Position numbers and translations under genes: made by a program
Shown here: piece by piece, positions 1 to 7,718 of the stretch
How the letters are laid out: each line of letters opens with the position of its first letter
How positions within the stretch are numbered: the stretch's first letter is position 1
NCBI GenBank assembly: GCA_025999775.1
Contig: BNXT01000010.1
Span: forward strand, 1-19,093
Direction: 5' to 3'
DNA: 19,093 bases
Source of the DNA: Bacteroidia bacterium
GTDB taxonomy: Bacteria > Bacteroidota > Bacteroidia > Bacteroidales > P3
The notes under the pieces: generated by a model
What the model saw: only the letters and a program-made list of their open reading frames with translations
Told to the model about the DNA's origin: nothing
Database searches by the model: none

Positions 1-293
1 ACAATGAACAATGAACAATGAACAATGAACAATGAACAATGAACAATGAACAATGAACAATGAACAATGAACAATGAACAATGAACAATGAACAATGAAC
101 AATGAACAATGAACAATGAACAATGAATAATGAACAATGAACAATGAATAATGAACAATGAACAATGAACAATGAACAATGAACAATGAACAATGAACAA
201 TGAACAATGAACAATGAACAATGAACAATGAATAATGAATAATGAACAATGAATAATGAACAATGAACAATGAACAATGAACAATGAACAATG
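1..293. repeat. 7-bp tandem repeat array (ACAATGA)n, about 42 units
   Basis: The heptamer ACAATGA repeats without a phase break from base 1 to 293, and the last unit is ACAATGG. Five units carry a C-to-T change (ATAATGA) and start at 127, 148, 232, 239 and 253. The array touches the left edge, so its full length is unknown. On the plus strand every frame meets TGA stops. On the minus strand the period-7 sequence has no stop codon and would read as a repeated seven-residue peptide (SLFIVHC), which I take as a by-product of composition, not a gene. Short runs of the same heptamer recur near 9028-9074, 9186-9210, 9648-9670 and 10731-10747, so it belongs to a dispersed repeat family of this genome. 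Confidence 0.97.
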
Positions 294-380
294 GATTTTT
301 GAGACGCATAAAAACTCCAAACTCAACTCTTCACACGCCACACTCATTTTCGCGCCCTGTTGAAAAAAAATTAAAATTGG

Positions 381-413
381 TTGACCAATATATAAAAAAA
401 TTTTGTACCTTTG
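381..413 (+). promoter_or_regulatory. Bacteroidota-type promoter upstream of the porin operon
   Basis: The -7 element TACCTTTG at 406-413 matches the Bacteroidota consensus TAnnTTTG exactly. A TTG at 381-383 lies 22 bp upstream, slightly longer than the usual 19-21 bp; a second TTG lies at 377-379. No better exact -7 match was found between here and the porin start at 860. Transcription would begin near 420. Assignment to the porin is inferred from direction and the lack of another gene between. Confidence 0.6.
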
Positions 414-535
414 CAAAAATCAGTTACAATCTTGTATGGATAATGCGTTTTTTAGATGGTATGATAGTTGGGTGTTGTGTGCCGGTTTTGTTGATAACTT
501 TTCAACAAAAAACTTGGTTATGTCCGAAATTTTGT

Positions 536-592
<57 letters not shown>

Positions 593-765
593 CCAGCGCA
601 ATCCCACCCACCCCTATGCTATAAAAAGCACAAAGTTAAGATTTTTTTTGAAACTAACAATATTGCTCGTCTCATTTTTCAGAGCAATCACATCGAAATT
701 AATAGCAGTGTGTAAGGTTGGTTTCAAAAAACAAGGATTCATTAATTATTTTGCACAAGTGTCAA

Positions 766-831
766 GGGTGCATTTTAATTTGTCGTTTTTCCCGTTAGGG
801 AATACACAAAACTACAAATTGAAATGCACCC
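766..831 (+). promoter_or_regulatory. Large nested hairpin in the porin 5' leader
   Basis: The arms at 766-783 and 814-831 are inverted repeats matching at 17 of 18 positions (GGGTGCATTTTAATTTGT against its near reverse complement). The 30-nt loop contains a second hairpin, TTCCC-GTTA-GGGAA, at 788-801. The 3' arm ends 28 nt before the porin ATG. The inner TCCC-N4-GGGA core recurs in other intergenic repeats of this window, so this may be a REP-like element, a cis-regulatory RNA structure, or a repeat recruited as one. No terminator-like T-run follows. Confidence 0.75.
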
Positions 832-859
832 AATTAATTAATATAAATCAAAATTAGAC

Positions 860-2287
860 ATGAAACAATTAAGATCAATTCGAAATGTATTTTTAACGGT
901 AACTTTCTTGTGCGTTGCAAGTGCCACCACCACCGTTTTTGCGCAAGAACAAAAAGGTGATACCGATGTGCGTTATAATCAGTATGGTGTAAAAGTAGAT
1001 CATTTTCCTTTAAATTCTGAAGCTCAGAATAGTATCCTTGTGATAGAAAACAAGGAAAAAGGATTTAAATTCTGGATGGATAATCGGGTACAGATGGACG
1101 GCGCTACGTATTTTGGCATTCCCGACGGTTACACACCAATGACAGGCGGCGTAACGATGCGCCGTGTACGTATGGCGGTAAAATCGCAAATAAGCAAAGA
1201 TTGGTATGGTGAAATTGACCTCAATTTTTCTAATGGCGTATTTGAATTAGAAGATGCTATTATTCACTACACAGGTCTTAAAGATTTTAAATTTTCTGCC
1301 GGTAACTTTAAAGAAGATTTTTCGATGGAAGAAACAACTACATCGCGTTACACTACTTTTATGGAACGAGCGATGGTCATTTCCACGTTTGCTCCCGGTC
1401 GTCACATAGGCGTAAGCGCACGTTGGCACCGCAACTGGCTGCGGGCTTCAGCCGGCGTTTCGTGGCAACTAATTGACAATGCCGACACAAAGTTCAATGT
1501 TGACGAATACAACAAAATCGGCAATGAAATCGGACCTAACTTTACAGGAAAAATTGTGTTTATGCCTTGGGAATCGCAGGTAAACTACGGGTTGCATCTT
1601 GGATACAACGTTTCGTATCGCTCGCCCAAAAAAGTTGATGATAATGTTTCCAACGGCTCGGCAGCGCCTCGCGGCTACAACGGCAATTATTTCAGCACAA
1701 GAAACACCACAGCAATTAACCGCACAAAATATATTTCGGCAGAATACTACGGAGTAAAATATGACTTGCTTCACGGATTTGAATTGGCTGGCTACTACAA
1801 AGGCTTTCGTTTTGCAGGCGAATATATTCTTAACGACAGCTATATGGACAAAAACTCCACACTATTAAACGTTAGCGCCGACACAAAACATTTTTCGGGT
1901 TTTTATGCACAGGCATCCTATCTGCTCTTTGGCGGTATTCAACGTTATGACAGTGAACAGAGCGAATTTACGCAACCCACGCGCGGTAAAAAATGGGGCG
2001 ATATTGAATTAATGGCTCGCTACGATTATTTGACGCTCAATAGCGCCGATATCCATGGCGGCGCAGGCGAAAATTATACGTTGGGTGTCGTTTATCACAT
2101 CAATAATAATGTGAAAATTTTGGTCAACTACCAATACTCACACAATGACCGATATGCCAATAACAAAGGCAAAGCTATAATTGGACGCAAAGCCGATGGA
2201 ACTCCTACGAGTAATCCGCTTTTAGCTGTTAGTCAGCTCGGCGCACGTTTTCAGGCGTTGCAATGCCGTATAGAAATAGATTTTTAA
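860..2287 (+). CDS. OprO/OprP-family (phosphate-selective type) outer-membrane porin
   Basis: A 475-residue outer-membrane beta-barrel predicted to let small anions across the outer membrane. Residues 1-28 form a signal peptide (basic start, hydrophobic core, VFA cleavage site). The body has the pattern of the Porin_O_P family: RRVRMAVKSQISKDWYGEIDLNF near residues 97-120, then a LEDAIIHYTG segment and a SAGNFKEDFSMEE segment, followed by many alternating aromatic/polar strands. It ends in IEIDF, with the terminal Phe typical of BAM-recognised barrels. The family name comes from Pseudomonas phosphate and pyrophosphate porins, but Bacteroidota members are rarely tested, so specificity for phosphate is not shown. 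It is the first gene of the same-strand cluster to 8999 and lies behind a long leader with a microsatellite and a hairpin. The ATG at 860 is the only start that keeps an intact signal peptide. Confidence 0.88.
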   Translation: MKQLRSIRNVFLTVTFLCVASATTTVFAQEQKGDTDVRYNQYGVKVDHFPLNSEAQNSILVIENKEKGFKFWMDNRVQMDGATYFGIPDGYTPMTGGVTMRRVRMAVKSQISKDWYGEIDLNFSNGVFELEDAIIHYTGLKDFKFSAGNFKEDFSMEETTTSRYTTFMERAMVISTFAPGRHIGVSARWHRNWLRASAGVSWQLIDNADTKFNVDEYNKIGNEIGPNFTGKIVFMPWESQVNYGLHLGYNVSYRSPKKVDDNVSNGSAAPRGYNGNYFSTRNTTAINRTKYISAEYYGVKYDLLHGFELAGYYKGFRFAGEYILNDSYMDKNSTLLNVSADTKHFSGFYAQASYLLFGGIQRYDSEQSEFTQPTRGKKWGDIELMARYDYLTLNSADIHGGAGENYTLGVVYHINNNVKILVNYQYSHNDRYANNKGKAIIGRKADGTPTSNPLLAVSQLGARFQALQCRIEIDF

Positions 2288-2320
2288 CAACAATTGAATA
2301 TTTTAATAAACACAATAAAA

Positions 2321-4075
2321 ATGAAAATTATGAAAAAGATCCTTTATGTTACAGCAATATGCTGTATGGTGATCACAACTATCAGTTGTGTGAAAGACAA
2401 ACCTATCACACCACCGGAAATGACAGATTCACCTGTAAAGCTAAACGAAGCTTATTCAAATGGAGACCGCTCAACGTATGGCGCTATCGACTGGGTAGAA
2501 TTATACAACAATTCTGGCGAAGCCGTGGATATCAGCGGTTATATGCTCTATGATAAAGCCGATAAGATTGAAAAAGTAATAGTGCCGGTAGGAACAATAC
2601 TTGCAGCAAGAGGATTTTTTACAATTGATGTTGACGTTGTAGGAGGCTTTGGTTTGAGTAGCGGCGGCGATATGGTATATATGGAAGATAATGCCGGAAA
2701 TTTGATAGACCAAATTGAATTTGGCGCACTTACTCCCGAACAGTCGTATGCCCGTAATCCCGATGGCTCTGATACTTTTAAAATACAGACGCCTACCCCC
2801 GGAATATCTAACAATGGCGCAGTTGTAGCGCCTTCTGTAACAAATGTGGCACACACCCCTGTATCTCCCACAAATAATGAGGATGTGGTAATATCGGCAA
2901 CGGTTACAGCCGGCGAAGGAACAGTATCGTCGGTAAAATTGAAATGGACATTAAATACTACCGCACAAACAGATATTACGATGACAAACAGTGGGGATGT
3001 TTATTCCGCCACGATCACTCGTCAGGCAGCAAATGCTGTTATTGCTTATTCTGTGGAAGCGCTCAACAGTGTGGGCGGAACAACAACTACTTCTTCCGGA
3101 ACTTATACGGTAAGAGATGCTGCGGTTGTTGATTATACAGGATTAGTAATCAATGAAGTGGATGGTAACGGAAAATTTGTAGAGCTATACAATAAAAGCG
3201 CTGCAGCCATTTCATTAGCAGGAGTTACTTTGGTGAAGAATGAAACGGGCACTTGGTGGACAGGTGGCGCTGTGAGTATTGCTGCCGGAGGATTTTATAC
3301 GATTGCACAAACCGGACAAACTCCTACAGGCGTTAGCGAATCGACCGGCAATGGTGGTATCTCGTCAAAACAAAATTTGAAATTTGAACTTAAACAACCG
3401 GATGTAACCACAGTGATTGACCAGTTTTTACGTACAAATGGAACTGCGTTGGGCGATGCTGTAACGCCTGCGTATGATGCAACAACCCCGAGATATTCAT
3501 TCTCTCGTTGTCCCGATGGAGGTGCATTTGGATTGGCAGTACCATCATGCAATGCGGCAAATCCTACATTACCTGTCGGACCAATTGCAACCGACGGCTC
3601 TACGGTTGATTATACTCAATTAGTAATTAACGAAATTGACGGTAACGGTAAATTTGTAGAAATATACAACAACGGAGCGGTTGCTGTTTCGTTGACGAAC
3701 ATTACGCTGTATAAAAATGAAACCACACTTTGGTGGACGGGTGGCGCAGTAAGTATTGCTGCCGGAGGATTTTATACGATTGCTCAAACCGGACAAACTC
3801 CTGCAGGCGTTAGCGAATCTACCGGCAATGGTGGTATCTCACCGAAAAAAACGGTTAAATTCGAAATGAGAGCGCCTAATGGATTCTATATAGATGCCTA
3901 TGCCCGTTTAAAAGCTGATGGCATATTGGATGCCGATTGTACTCCAGATTATGGCAGCGGAACAAAATATTCATTCTCTCGCTGTCCGGACGGGCTGGGG
4001 ACGTTTGGATTAGCAGTCCCATCGTGTAATGTGGCAAATCCGGCAACAGCAGTAGGAGCTATTGTTACAAATTAA
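2321..4075 (+). CDS. Surface lipoprotein with three lamin-tail domains (LTD)
   Basis: A 584-residue predicted secreted lipoprotein. ATG 2321 (or 2330) is preferred over the upstream TTG at 2294 because it opens directly into a signal peptide ending in TTISC, with Cys23 as probable lipidation site. Domains in order: LTD1 at about 40-160 (KLNEAYSNGD, WVELYNNSG, GYMLYD, ending ARNPDGSDTF); an Ig-like domain at about 165-265; LTD2 at about 270-411; LTD3 at about 430-573. LTD2 and LTD3 are recent duplicates, each ending with an SRCPDG...PSCN pair of cysteines that could form a disulfide. LTDs in bacteria occur on secreted or surface proteins, often with phosphoesterases or nucleases; here no enzyme domain is fused. 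It starts 33 bp after the porin stop, suggesting co-transcription. Its exact role is unknown; a surface binding partner of the porin is a guess. Confidence 0.85.
   Translation: MKIMKKILYVTAICCMVITTISCVKDKPITPPEMTDSPVKLNEAYSNGDRSTYGAIDWVELYNNSGEAVDISGYMLYDKADKIEKVIVPVGTILAARGFFTIDVDVVGGFGLSSGGDMVYMEDNAGNLIDQIEFGALTPEQSYARNPDGSDTFKIQTPTPGISNNGAVVAPSVTNVAHTPVSPTNNEDVVISATVTAGEGTVSSVKLKWTLNTTAQTDITMTNSGDVYSATITRQAANAVIAYSVEALNSVGGTTTTSSGTYTVRDAAVVDYTGLVINEVDGNGKFVELYNKSAAAISLAGVTLVKNETGTWWTGGAVSIAAGGFYTIAQTGQTPTGVSESTGNGGISSKQNLKFELKQPDVTTVIDQFLRTNGTALGDAVTPAYDATTPRYSFSRCPDGGAFGLAVPSCNAANPTLPVGPIATDGSTVDYTQLVINEIDGNGKFVEIYNNGAVAVSLTNITLYKNETTLWWTGGAVSIAAGGFYTIAQTGQTPAGVSESTGNGGISPKKTVKFEMRAPNGFYIDAYARLKADGILDADCTPDYGSGTKYSFSRCPDGLGTFGLAVPSCNVANPATAVGAIVTN
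3253..3840 (+). repeat. Internal duplication in the LTD gene (111-bp near-identical copies, 477 bp apart)
   Basis: Bases 3253-3363 and 3730-3840 match at 105 of 111 positions. Five of the six differences are synonymous and one changes Thr to Ala. They are the most conserved part of the LTD2 and LTD3 repeat units, offset by 477 bp (159 codons). Flanking parts of the two units are clearly diverged, so the core is either constrained or was homogenised by gene conversion. Confidence 0.93.
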
Positions 4076-4097
4076 AAAAATAAATTCAAAAGAACAA

Positions 4098-4135
4098 AGT
4101 AAAGGAGCCTAAACCGATGTTTGGGCTTCTTTACT
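4098..4135 (+). terminator. Strong hairpin after the LTD gene: terminator or attenuator
   Basis: A 16-bp stem (4098-4113 with 4120-4135, two G-U pairs) closes a 6-nt loop. It lies 22 bp after the LTD stop codon. The downstream sequence ACTTCTTAATAAA is only weakly T-rich, so termination may be partial. No clear TAnnTTTG promoter was found before the next gene at 4182, which favours read-through or mRNA processing over a full stop. Confidence 0.65.
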
Positions 4136-4181
4136 ACTTCTTAATAAAAAACAAAATCATAAACTTCAAAAAATAAAAAAA

Positions 4182-4826
4182 ATGGCAAAAGAAGAATTAA
4201 AAATCGGGGAAATTTCAAAACCTCGCTTTGAGTATCGTTCATTTGGACGTTGTTTTAAAAAACAAGCCGAACGCATGGCGCGTTTATCGGTACCCGTTCC
4301 CGAAAAAGTATGGGAGCGCAAATCGATAGAAACCTACATTGTGAGCCGCACCAACGATGTGAACAACACCAAAATCCGAGACGGGAAAATGGACATCAAA
4401 ACATTTGTGCAAAATGTAGATGGCTTTGAACAATGGAATCCGCTGATGAAAGGCGAATTTCCAATAAGCGCCGAAGTGTTGAAAAAAGAAGTGTTTCCGG
4501 CATTTAAGGTAAATAATCTACCCGAATTGACACAAGCAACATACACGCTCGAAGAATTTTTGACTATCATCAAAAACCACCCCGACTTGCAGGCTGTAAC
4601 AGTAGAAAAACTGCGTTTCGGCTATATGGTGAATGACACTATTTGCGAAACAGGAGATGTTTATATCAACGGCGCAAAAGTTGTTACTATCAATTCCGAA
4701 TCAACCGAAGTGGAAGATTTGAAAAAAACAGTAAAAGACGTTAGCTTGGAAGGCGTTGAAAATATCAACTATCTGCAAGCCATCAAACGTGTAATAGGAA
4801 TGATTGATAAACCATTAGCAAATTAA
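4182..4826 (+). CDS. Conserved protein of unknown function resembling a divergent CYTH domain
   Basis: A 214-residue cytoplasmic protein without signal peptide or membrane segment. I do not recognise a named family with certainty. The middle resembles the strand pattern of CYTH (triphosphate tunnel) proteins: ETYIVS at 50-55, KIRDG at 64-68 and MDIK at 70-73, followed by FEQWNP. This is the acidic/basic alternation expected of tunnel strands, but the canonical N-terminal ExExK is absent. The C-terminal third carries YINGAKVVTINSEST and ends in a helix (INYLQAIKRVIGMI). The gene sits 3 bp before a bona fide CYTH gene, and genes from here to 7653 are tightly packed, so the two products probably act together or as a pair. 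Alternative: an unrelated conserved protein with chance similarity. The start ATG at 4182 follows an A-rich leader typical of Bacteroidota. Confidence 0.72.
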   Translation: MAKEELKIGEISKPRFEYRSFGRCFKKQAERMARLSVPVPEKVWERKSIETYIVSRTNDVNNTKIRDGKMDIKTFVQNVDGFEQWNPLMKGEFPISAEVLKKEVFPAFKVNNLPELTQATYTLEEFLTIIKNHPDLQAVTVEKLRFGYMVNDTICETGDVYINGAKVVTINSESTEVEDLKKTVKDVSLEGVENINYLQAIKRVIGMIDKPLAN

Positions 4827-4829
4827 GTC

Positions 4830-5297
4830 ATGGCACAAGAAATAGAAAGAAAATTCTTAGTAGAAGGCGATTTTCGCCCTTTTGTATCAAAATCAACCCG
4901 CATTGTACAGGGATATTTGTCATCAGTTCCGGAGCGCACGGTGCGTGTTCGCATTAAAGGCGTAAAGGGATTTTTAACCATCAAGGGAATTGGCAACGAT
5001 TCGGGCGCATCGCGCTTTGAATTTGAAAAAGAAATTACCGTAGAAGAGGCAAACGACTTGCTAAAAATATGCGAGCCGGGCGTTATCGACAAAGTGCGCC
5101 ACTTGGTAAAAGCAGAGCCTTATACCTACGAAATTGACGAATTTCATGGCGAAAACGCAGGCTTGACTGTAGCTGAAATAGAATTGCCCGACGAAAACGC
5201 CACATTCGACAAACCCGCCTGGTTGGGCGCAGAAGTAACCGGAGACAAGCGTTATTATAATTCTATGTTAATGAAAAATCCGTTTACTAAATGGTGA
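4830..5297 (+). CDS. CYTH-domain triphosphate tunnel protein, probable inorganic triphosphatase
   Basis: A 155-residue single-domain CYTH protein. The signature ExExK is present as E4, E6 and K8 (EIERKF). It is followed by basic residues R39, R41 and K52 (VRVRIKG...LTIKG), acidic FEFEKEI near 63-69, KVRHLV, and AEIELPDE, all expected strands of the tunnel. Family members bind triphosphates with divalent metals; short bacterial members such as NeuTTM hydrolyse inorganic triphosphate, while class IV adenylate cyclases share the fold. The length and lack of a CHAD domain favour the short bacterial triphosphatase group. It starts 3 bp after the preceding stop and overlaps the next gene by 7 bp, indicating translational coupling. 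Confidence 0.88.
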   Translation: MAQEIERKFLVEGDFRPFVSKSTRIVQGYLSSVPERTVRVRIKGVKGFLTIKGIGNDSGASRFEFEKEITVEEANDLLKICEPGVIDKVRHLVKAEPYTYEIDEFHGENAGLTVAEIELPDENATFDKPAWLGAEVTGDKRYYNSMLMKNPFTKW

Positions 5298-6049
5298 GAA
5301 AAAATACTCTATTCGCATTTTTGTTGCTATCTGTTTTATTTCAGAGTTGTCTCTCAGATGATTTTACACCGCTTGTTATTGATGACGCTGAAAAAGAATA
5401 CACAGATTATCAAACCACAGTCTCCGAATTATCGGGACTGTGTTTCACAAAAAACAAGGCGTCATTTATGGCGGTGAGCGATAGAGGTATTATTTATGAA
5501 ATAAGTAAAACAGATTTTAAGGCACGGAAATTACCATTTTTAGGCACAAACGATTTGGAAGGTATCACCACAAACACTGCCACAGACGAAGTTTACGTTA
5601 TTGACGAAGCCGAAAACACGGTTTACAAATTGTCAGCCGACGAAAAATCGCTTACGCGAGTGGTAAAAATCAACATTCCCAATCCGGTACATAACAAAGG
5701 GCTGGAAGGTATTTCTTACGGCAACGACACGCTTTACATCGTCAATCAGGCAGAGCCGACACGATTGGTAAAATATTGCCTTACGACCAAAACAACTGCT
5801 TACATTGACGTTGCATTTGCAGACTATTTGTCGGATATTTGTTTTGACGACTCCGACAATACGCTGTGGATTGTGGATAGTAAAAGTAAAAAAGTTTTTC
5901 ACTGCGATTTGAAAGCGACAGTTCTCGGCACACAACCGATTGCCTACATTGCACAAGCGGAAGGAATTGCCGTAGATAGAGCAGCCGGTTATATGTGGAT
6001 TGGTTGCGACATTTCGTCTAAATTATATAAAATAAAAATAAAACTGTGA
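5291..6049 (+). CDS. SdiA-regulated-family beta-propeller lipoprotein
   Basis: A 252-residue lipoprotein. The signal peptide ends LLLSVLFQSC with Cys20 as probable lipid site. The rest shows repeated propeller blades typical of the SdiA-regulated family (E. coli YjiK-like): ELSGLCFTKNKASFMAVSDRG, GTNDLEGITTN, NKGLEGISYGNDTLYIVNQ, LSDICFDDSDNTLWIVDS and AEGIAVDRAAGYMWIGCD. These LEGI and SDI motifs recur at about 45-residue spacing. The biochemical role of the family is poorly known; its fold is related to phytase-like esterase propellers. It overlaps the CYTH stop by 7 bp and abuts the transporter start, so it belongs to the operon. ATG 5291 is used; GTG 5294 is a possible alternative one codon later. 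Confidence 0.82.
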   Translation: MVRKNTLFAFLLLSVLFQSCLSDDFTPLVIDDAEKEYTDYQTTVSELSGLCFTKNKASFMAVSDRGIIYEISKTDFKARKLPFLGTNDLEGITTNTATDEVYVIDEAENTVYKLSADEKSLTRVVKINIPNPVHNKGLEGISYGNDTLYIVNQAEPTRLVKYCLTTKTTAYIDVAFADYLSDICFDDSDNTLWIVDSKSKKVFHCDLKATVLGTQPIAYIAQAEGIAVDRAAGYMWIGCDISSKLYKIKIKL

Positions 6050-7653
6050 TGAGTACAGTAGATATAAATAAAGTTTTTGACCCGCTCGATATGAATAATT
6101 ACCGTATTGAGCAATTGCCGCACCGACCGAAAAGTGGCTTTGAGCGTTGGATGGCATACCTCGGTGGTCCTTTGGCTATTTTAGCGTTTATTGCACTTTA
6201 TTGGTTTGTTGATATTCCATTCTTGAATCATTTTAATCCGGAACGTCTTACCGGCGATGCGGTAGCACGTTTTGCAAAATTAGGTTCCACCGAATTTTTG
6301 CGCATCAACTATGCCATGCTGGCTATTTTTTTAGCTGCCATTATATTATGGATAACCGAAGCCGTGCCGAATTATCTAACCTCGTTGTTTGTAATTATCG
6401 GTATGGTGCTTACCGGCGTTACGTCAGAAAAAACGGCGTATGCGCAACTGGGGCACCCTGTAATGTGGCTGAATATTTTATCGTTTGTACTGGCAAGTAT
6501 GTTGGTAAAAACGCAGGTTGCAAAACGGTTTGCGCTGTGGTTTGTAGTACATTTCGGAAAAAATGCCACGAGGATATTTTTCAGCTTCATTGTCATCAAC
6601 ATTGTGTTGTCGGCATTTATTTCGGCAACTACTGCAAAAGCGGCAATTTTACTCCCGATTTTTATGGTCATCGCTGCAATATACGGAGCCACAGGCGGCA
6701 AGAACAAAAATAATTTCGGACGAAATATTGTGTTGCAAAATCTTTTCCAAATCAATATCGGAGCAAGTGGTTTTATGACAGGCTCCGGCGCCAATCTGCT
6801 GGCTGTTTCCATCATTGTCGGCGCAGGCGCCACACTGGGTTATCAGGAATGGTTTGCGGTGGCGTTTCCGCTGTCGTTACTCATCATTATTATTGGTTGG
6901 ATAGTCGGCACAAAAATCATGTTCCCCTTGAAAAAAGAAGAACAGGTACCGCAAATTGAAGGAGGAATGCAGCGATTGAAAGAAGAGTTGCAGAAAATGG
7001 GGAGCATGAAAAAAGACGAATATAAATCTATTGTTATTTTTATGGGCGTGTTGTTCATGTGGGCTACCAAAGGATACCTGCACAATATAGGCGAAACGGC
7101 AGTAGCTTTTATAGGCGCAGTAATTGCACTGATTCCTTACGGTATCGGCATTGTGAAATGGAACGACCTTGATATTCCGTGGCATTTGATGATTTTCTCG
7201 GCAGGCGCCTATACGCTCGGCGCAGGATTAGATGCCACCAATCTTGCAGGAACGTCGATTGACGCCATTTTTAATTCGTTAGGAATTTCAGAAAGTACGC
7301 CATTTGGGGTGTTATTTGCCATACTTACCGGCGCTATGATTTTCAGCGCATTGCTGTTTCAATCCAAAACCATGCGCACCTTAATTTTTGTACCTATTGC
7401 CATAGGCACTGCGCAAAAATTTGGTTACCCGATAATGAGCCTGGCGTTTCCGGTGGCGTTGCTTATCGAACACGTATATGTATTGCCATTCAACAGTAAA
7501 CCGGCTGCGTTGCTCTACACAACTGACCAGTACAGTTGGGCAGACACATTCAAATATGGTATCGCAATGATGATTATTTCGTGGCTGCTAATGTTTGTAT
7601 GGGGCGAAACAATGTTGAGATGGCTTGGCTATATGCCAAACGGAGTATTTTGA
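6049..7653 (+). CDS. SLC13/DASS-family anion transporter
   Basis: An inner-membrane secondary transporter of 534 residues with about a dozen hydrophobic segments. Family marks include WITEAVPNYLTSLFVI near residue 104-119, the SATTAKAAILLPI motif (counterpart of the N-T-A-T-A-A motif that binds sodium and substrate in DASS proteins), GASGFMTGSGANLLA, and a second half with QSKTMRTLIFVPIAIG and FNSKPAALLYTTDQ. DASS proteins move dicarboxylates, citrate, sulfate or, in yeast Pho87/90 relatives, phosphate, generally with sodium or protons. The SNT motifs are altered from the dicarboxylate type, so the substrate is uncertain. The ATG at 6049 overlaps the previous TGA by one base (TGATG); a GTG at 6046 would add one residue. 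Confidence 0.87.
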   Translation: MSTVDINKVFDPLDMNNYRIEQLPHRPKSGFERWMAYLGGPLAILAFIALYWFVDIPFLNHFNPERLTGDAVARFAKLGSTEFLRINYAMLAIFLAAIILWITEAVPNYLTSLFVIIGMVLTGVTSEKTAYAQLGHPVMWLNILSFVLASMLVKTQVAKRFALWFVVHFGKNATRIFFSFIVINIVLSAFISATTAKAAILLPIFMVIAAIYGATGGKNKNNFGRNIVLQNLFQINIGASGFMTGSGANLLAVSIIVGAGATLGYQEWFAVAFPLSLLIIIIGWIVGTKIMFPLKKEEQVPQIEGGMQRLKEELQKMGSMKKDEYKSIVIFMGVLFMWATKGYLHNIGETAVAFIGAVIALIPYGIGIVKWNDLDIPWHLMIFSAGAYTLGAGLDATNLAGTSIDAIFNSLGISESTPFGVLFAILTGAMIFSALLFQSKTMRTLIFVPIAIGTAQKFGYPIMSLAFPVALLIEHVYVLPFNSKPAALLYTTDQYSWADTFKYGIAMMIISWLLMFVWGETMLRWLGYMPNGVF

Positions 7654-7667
7654 TTTACTATTTATTA

Positions 7668-7698
7668 TTGAATATCTACTAACTTACGTCTAACTTTA
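7668..7698 (+). promoter_or_regulatory. Possible internal promoter before the DUF4010 gene
   Basis: TTG at 7668-7670 is followed after exactly 20 bp by TAACTTTA at 7691-7698, one base from the TAnnTTTG consensus, 21 bp before the ATG at 7719. It could give the last gene independent expression in addition to operon read-through. Confidence 0.4.
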
Positions 7699-7718
7699 TA
7701 ACTATGTAAAACAATAAA

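Noticed and set aside
1..293. CRISPR array or minus-strand heptapeptide-repeat protein
   Set aside because: There are no spacers, and the 7-bp period without stop on one strand is a composition effect; no start context, signal or domain is visible inside the window.
648..857. 69-residue ORF just upstream of the porin
   Set aside because: It starts at TTG, spans the nested hairpin and has no recognisable family.
6372..6833. 153-residue minus-strand ORF within the SLC13 gene
   Set aside because: It is antisense to conserved membrane segments of the transporter and lacks any family features.
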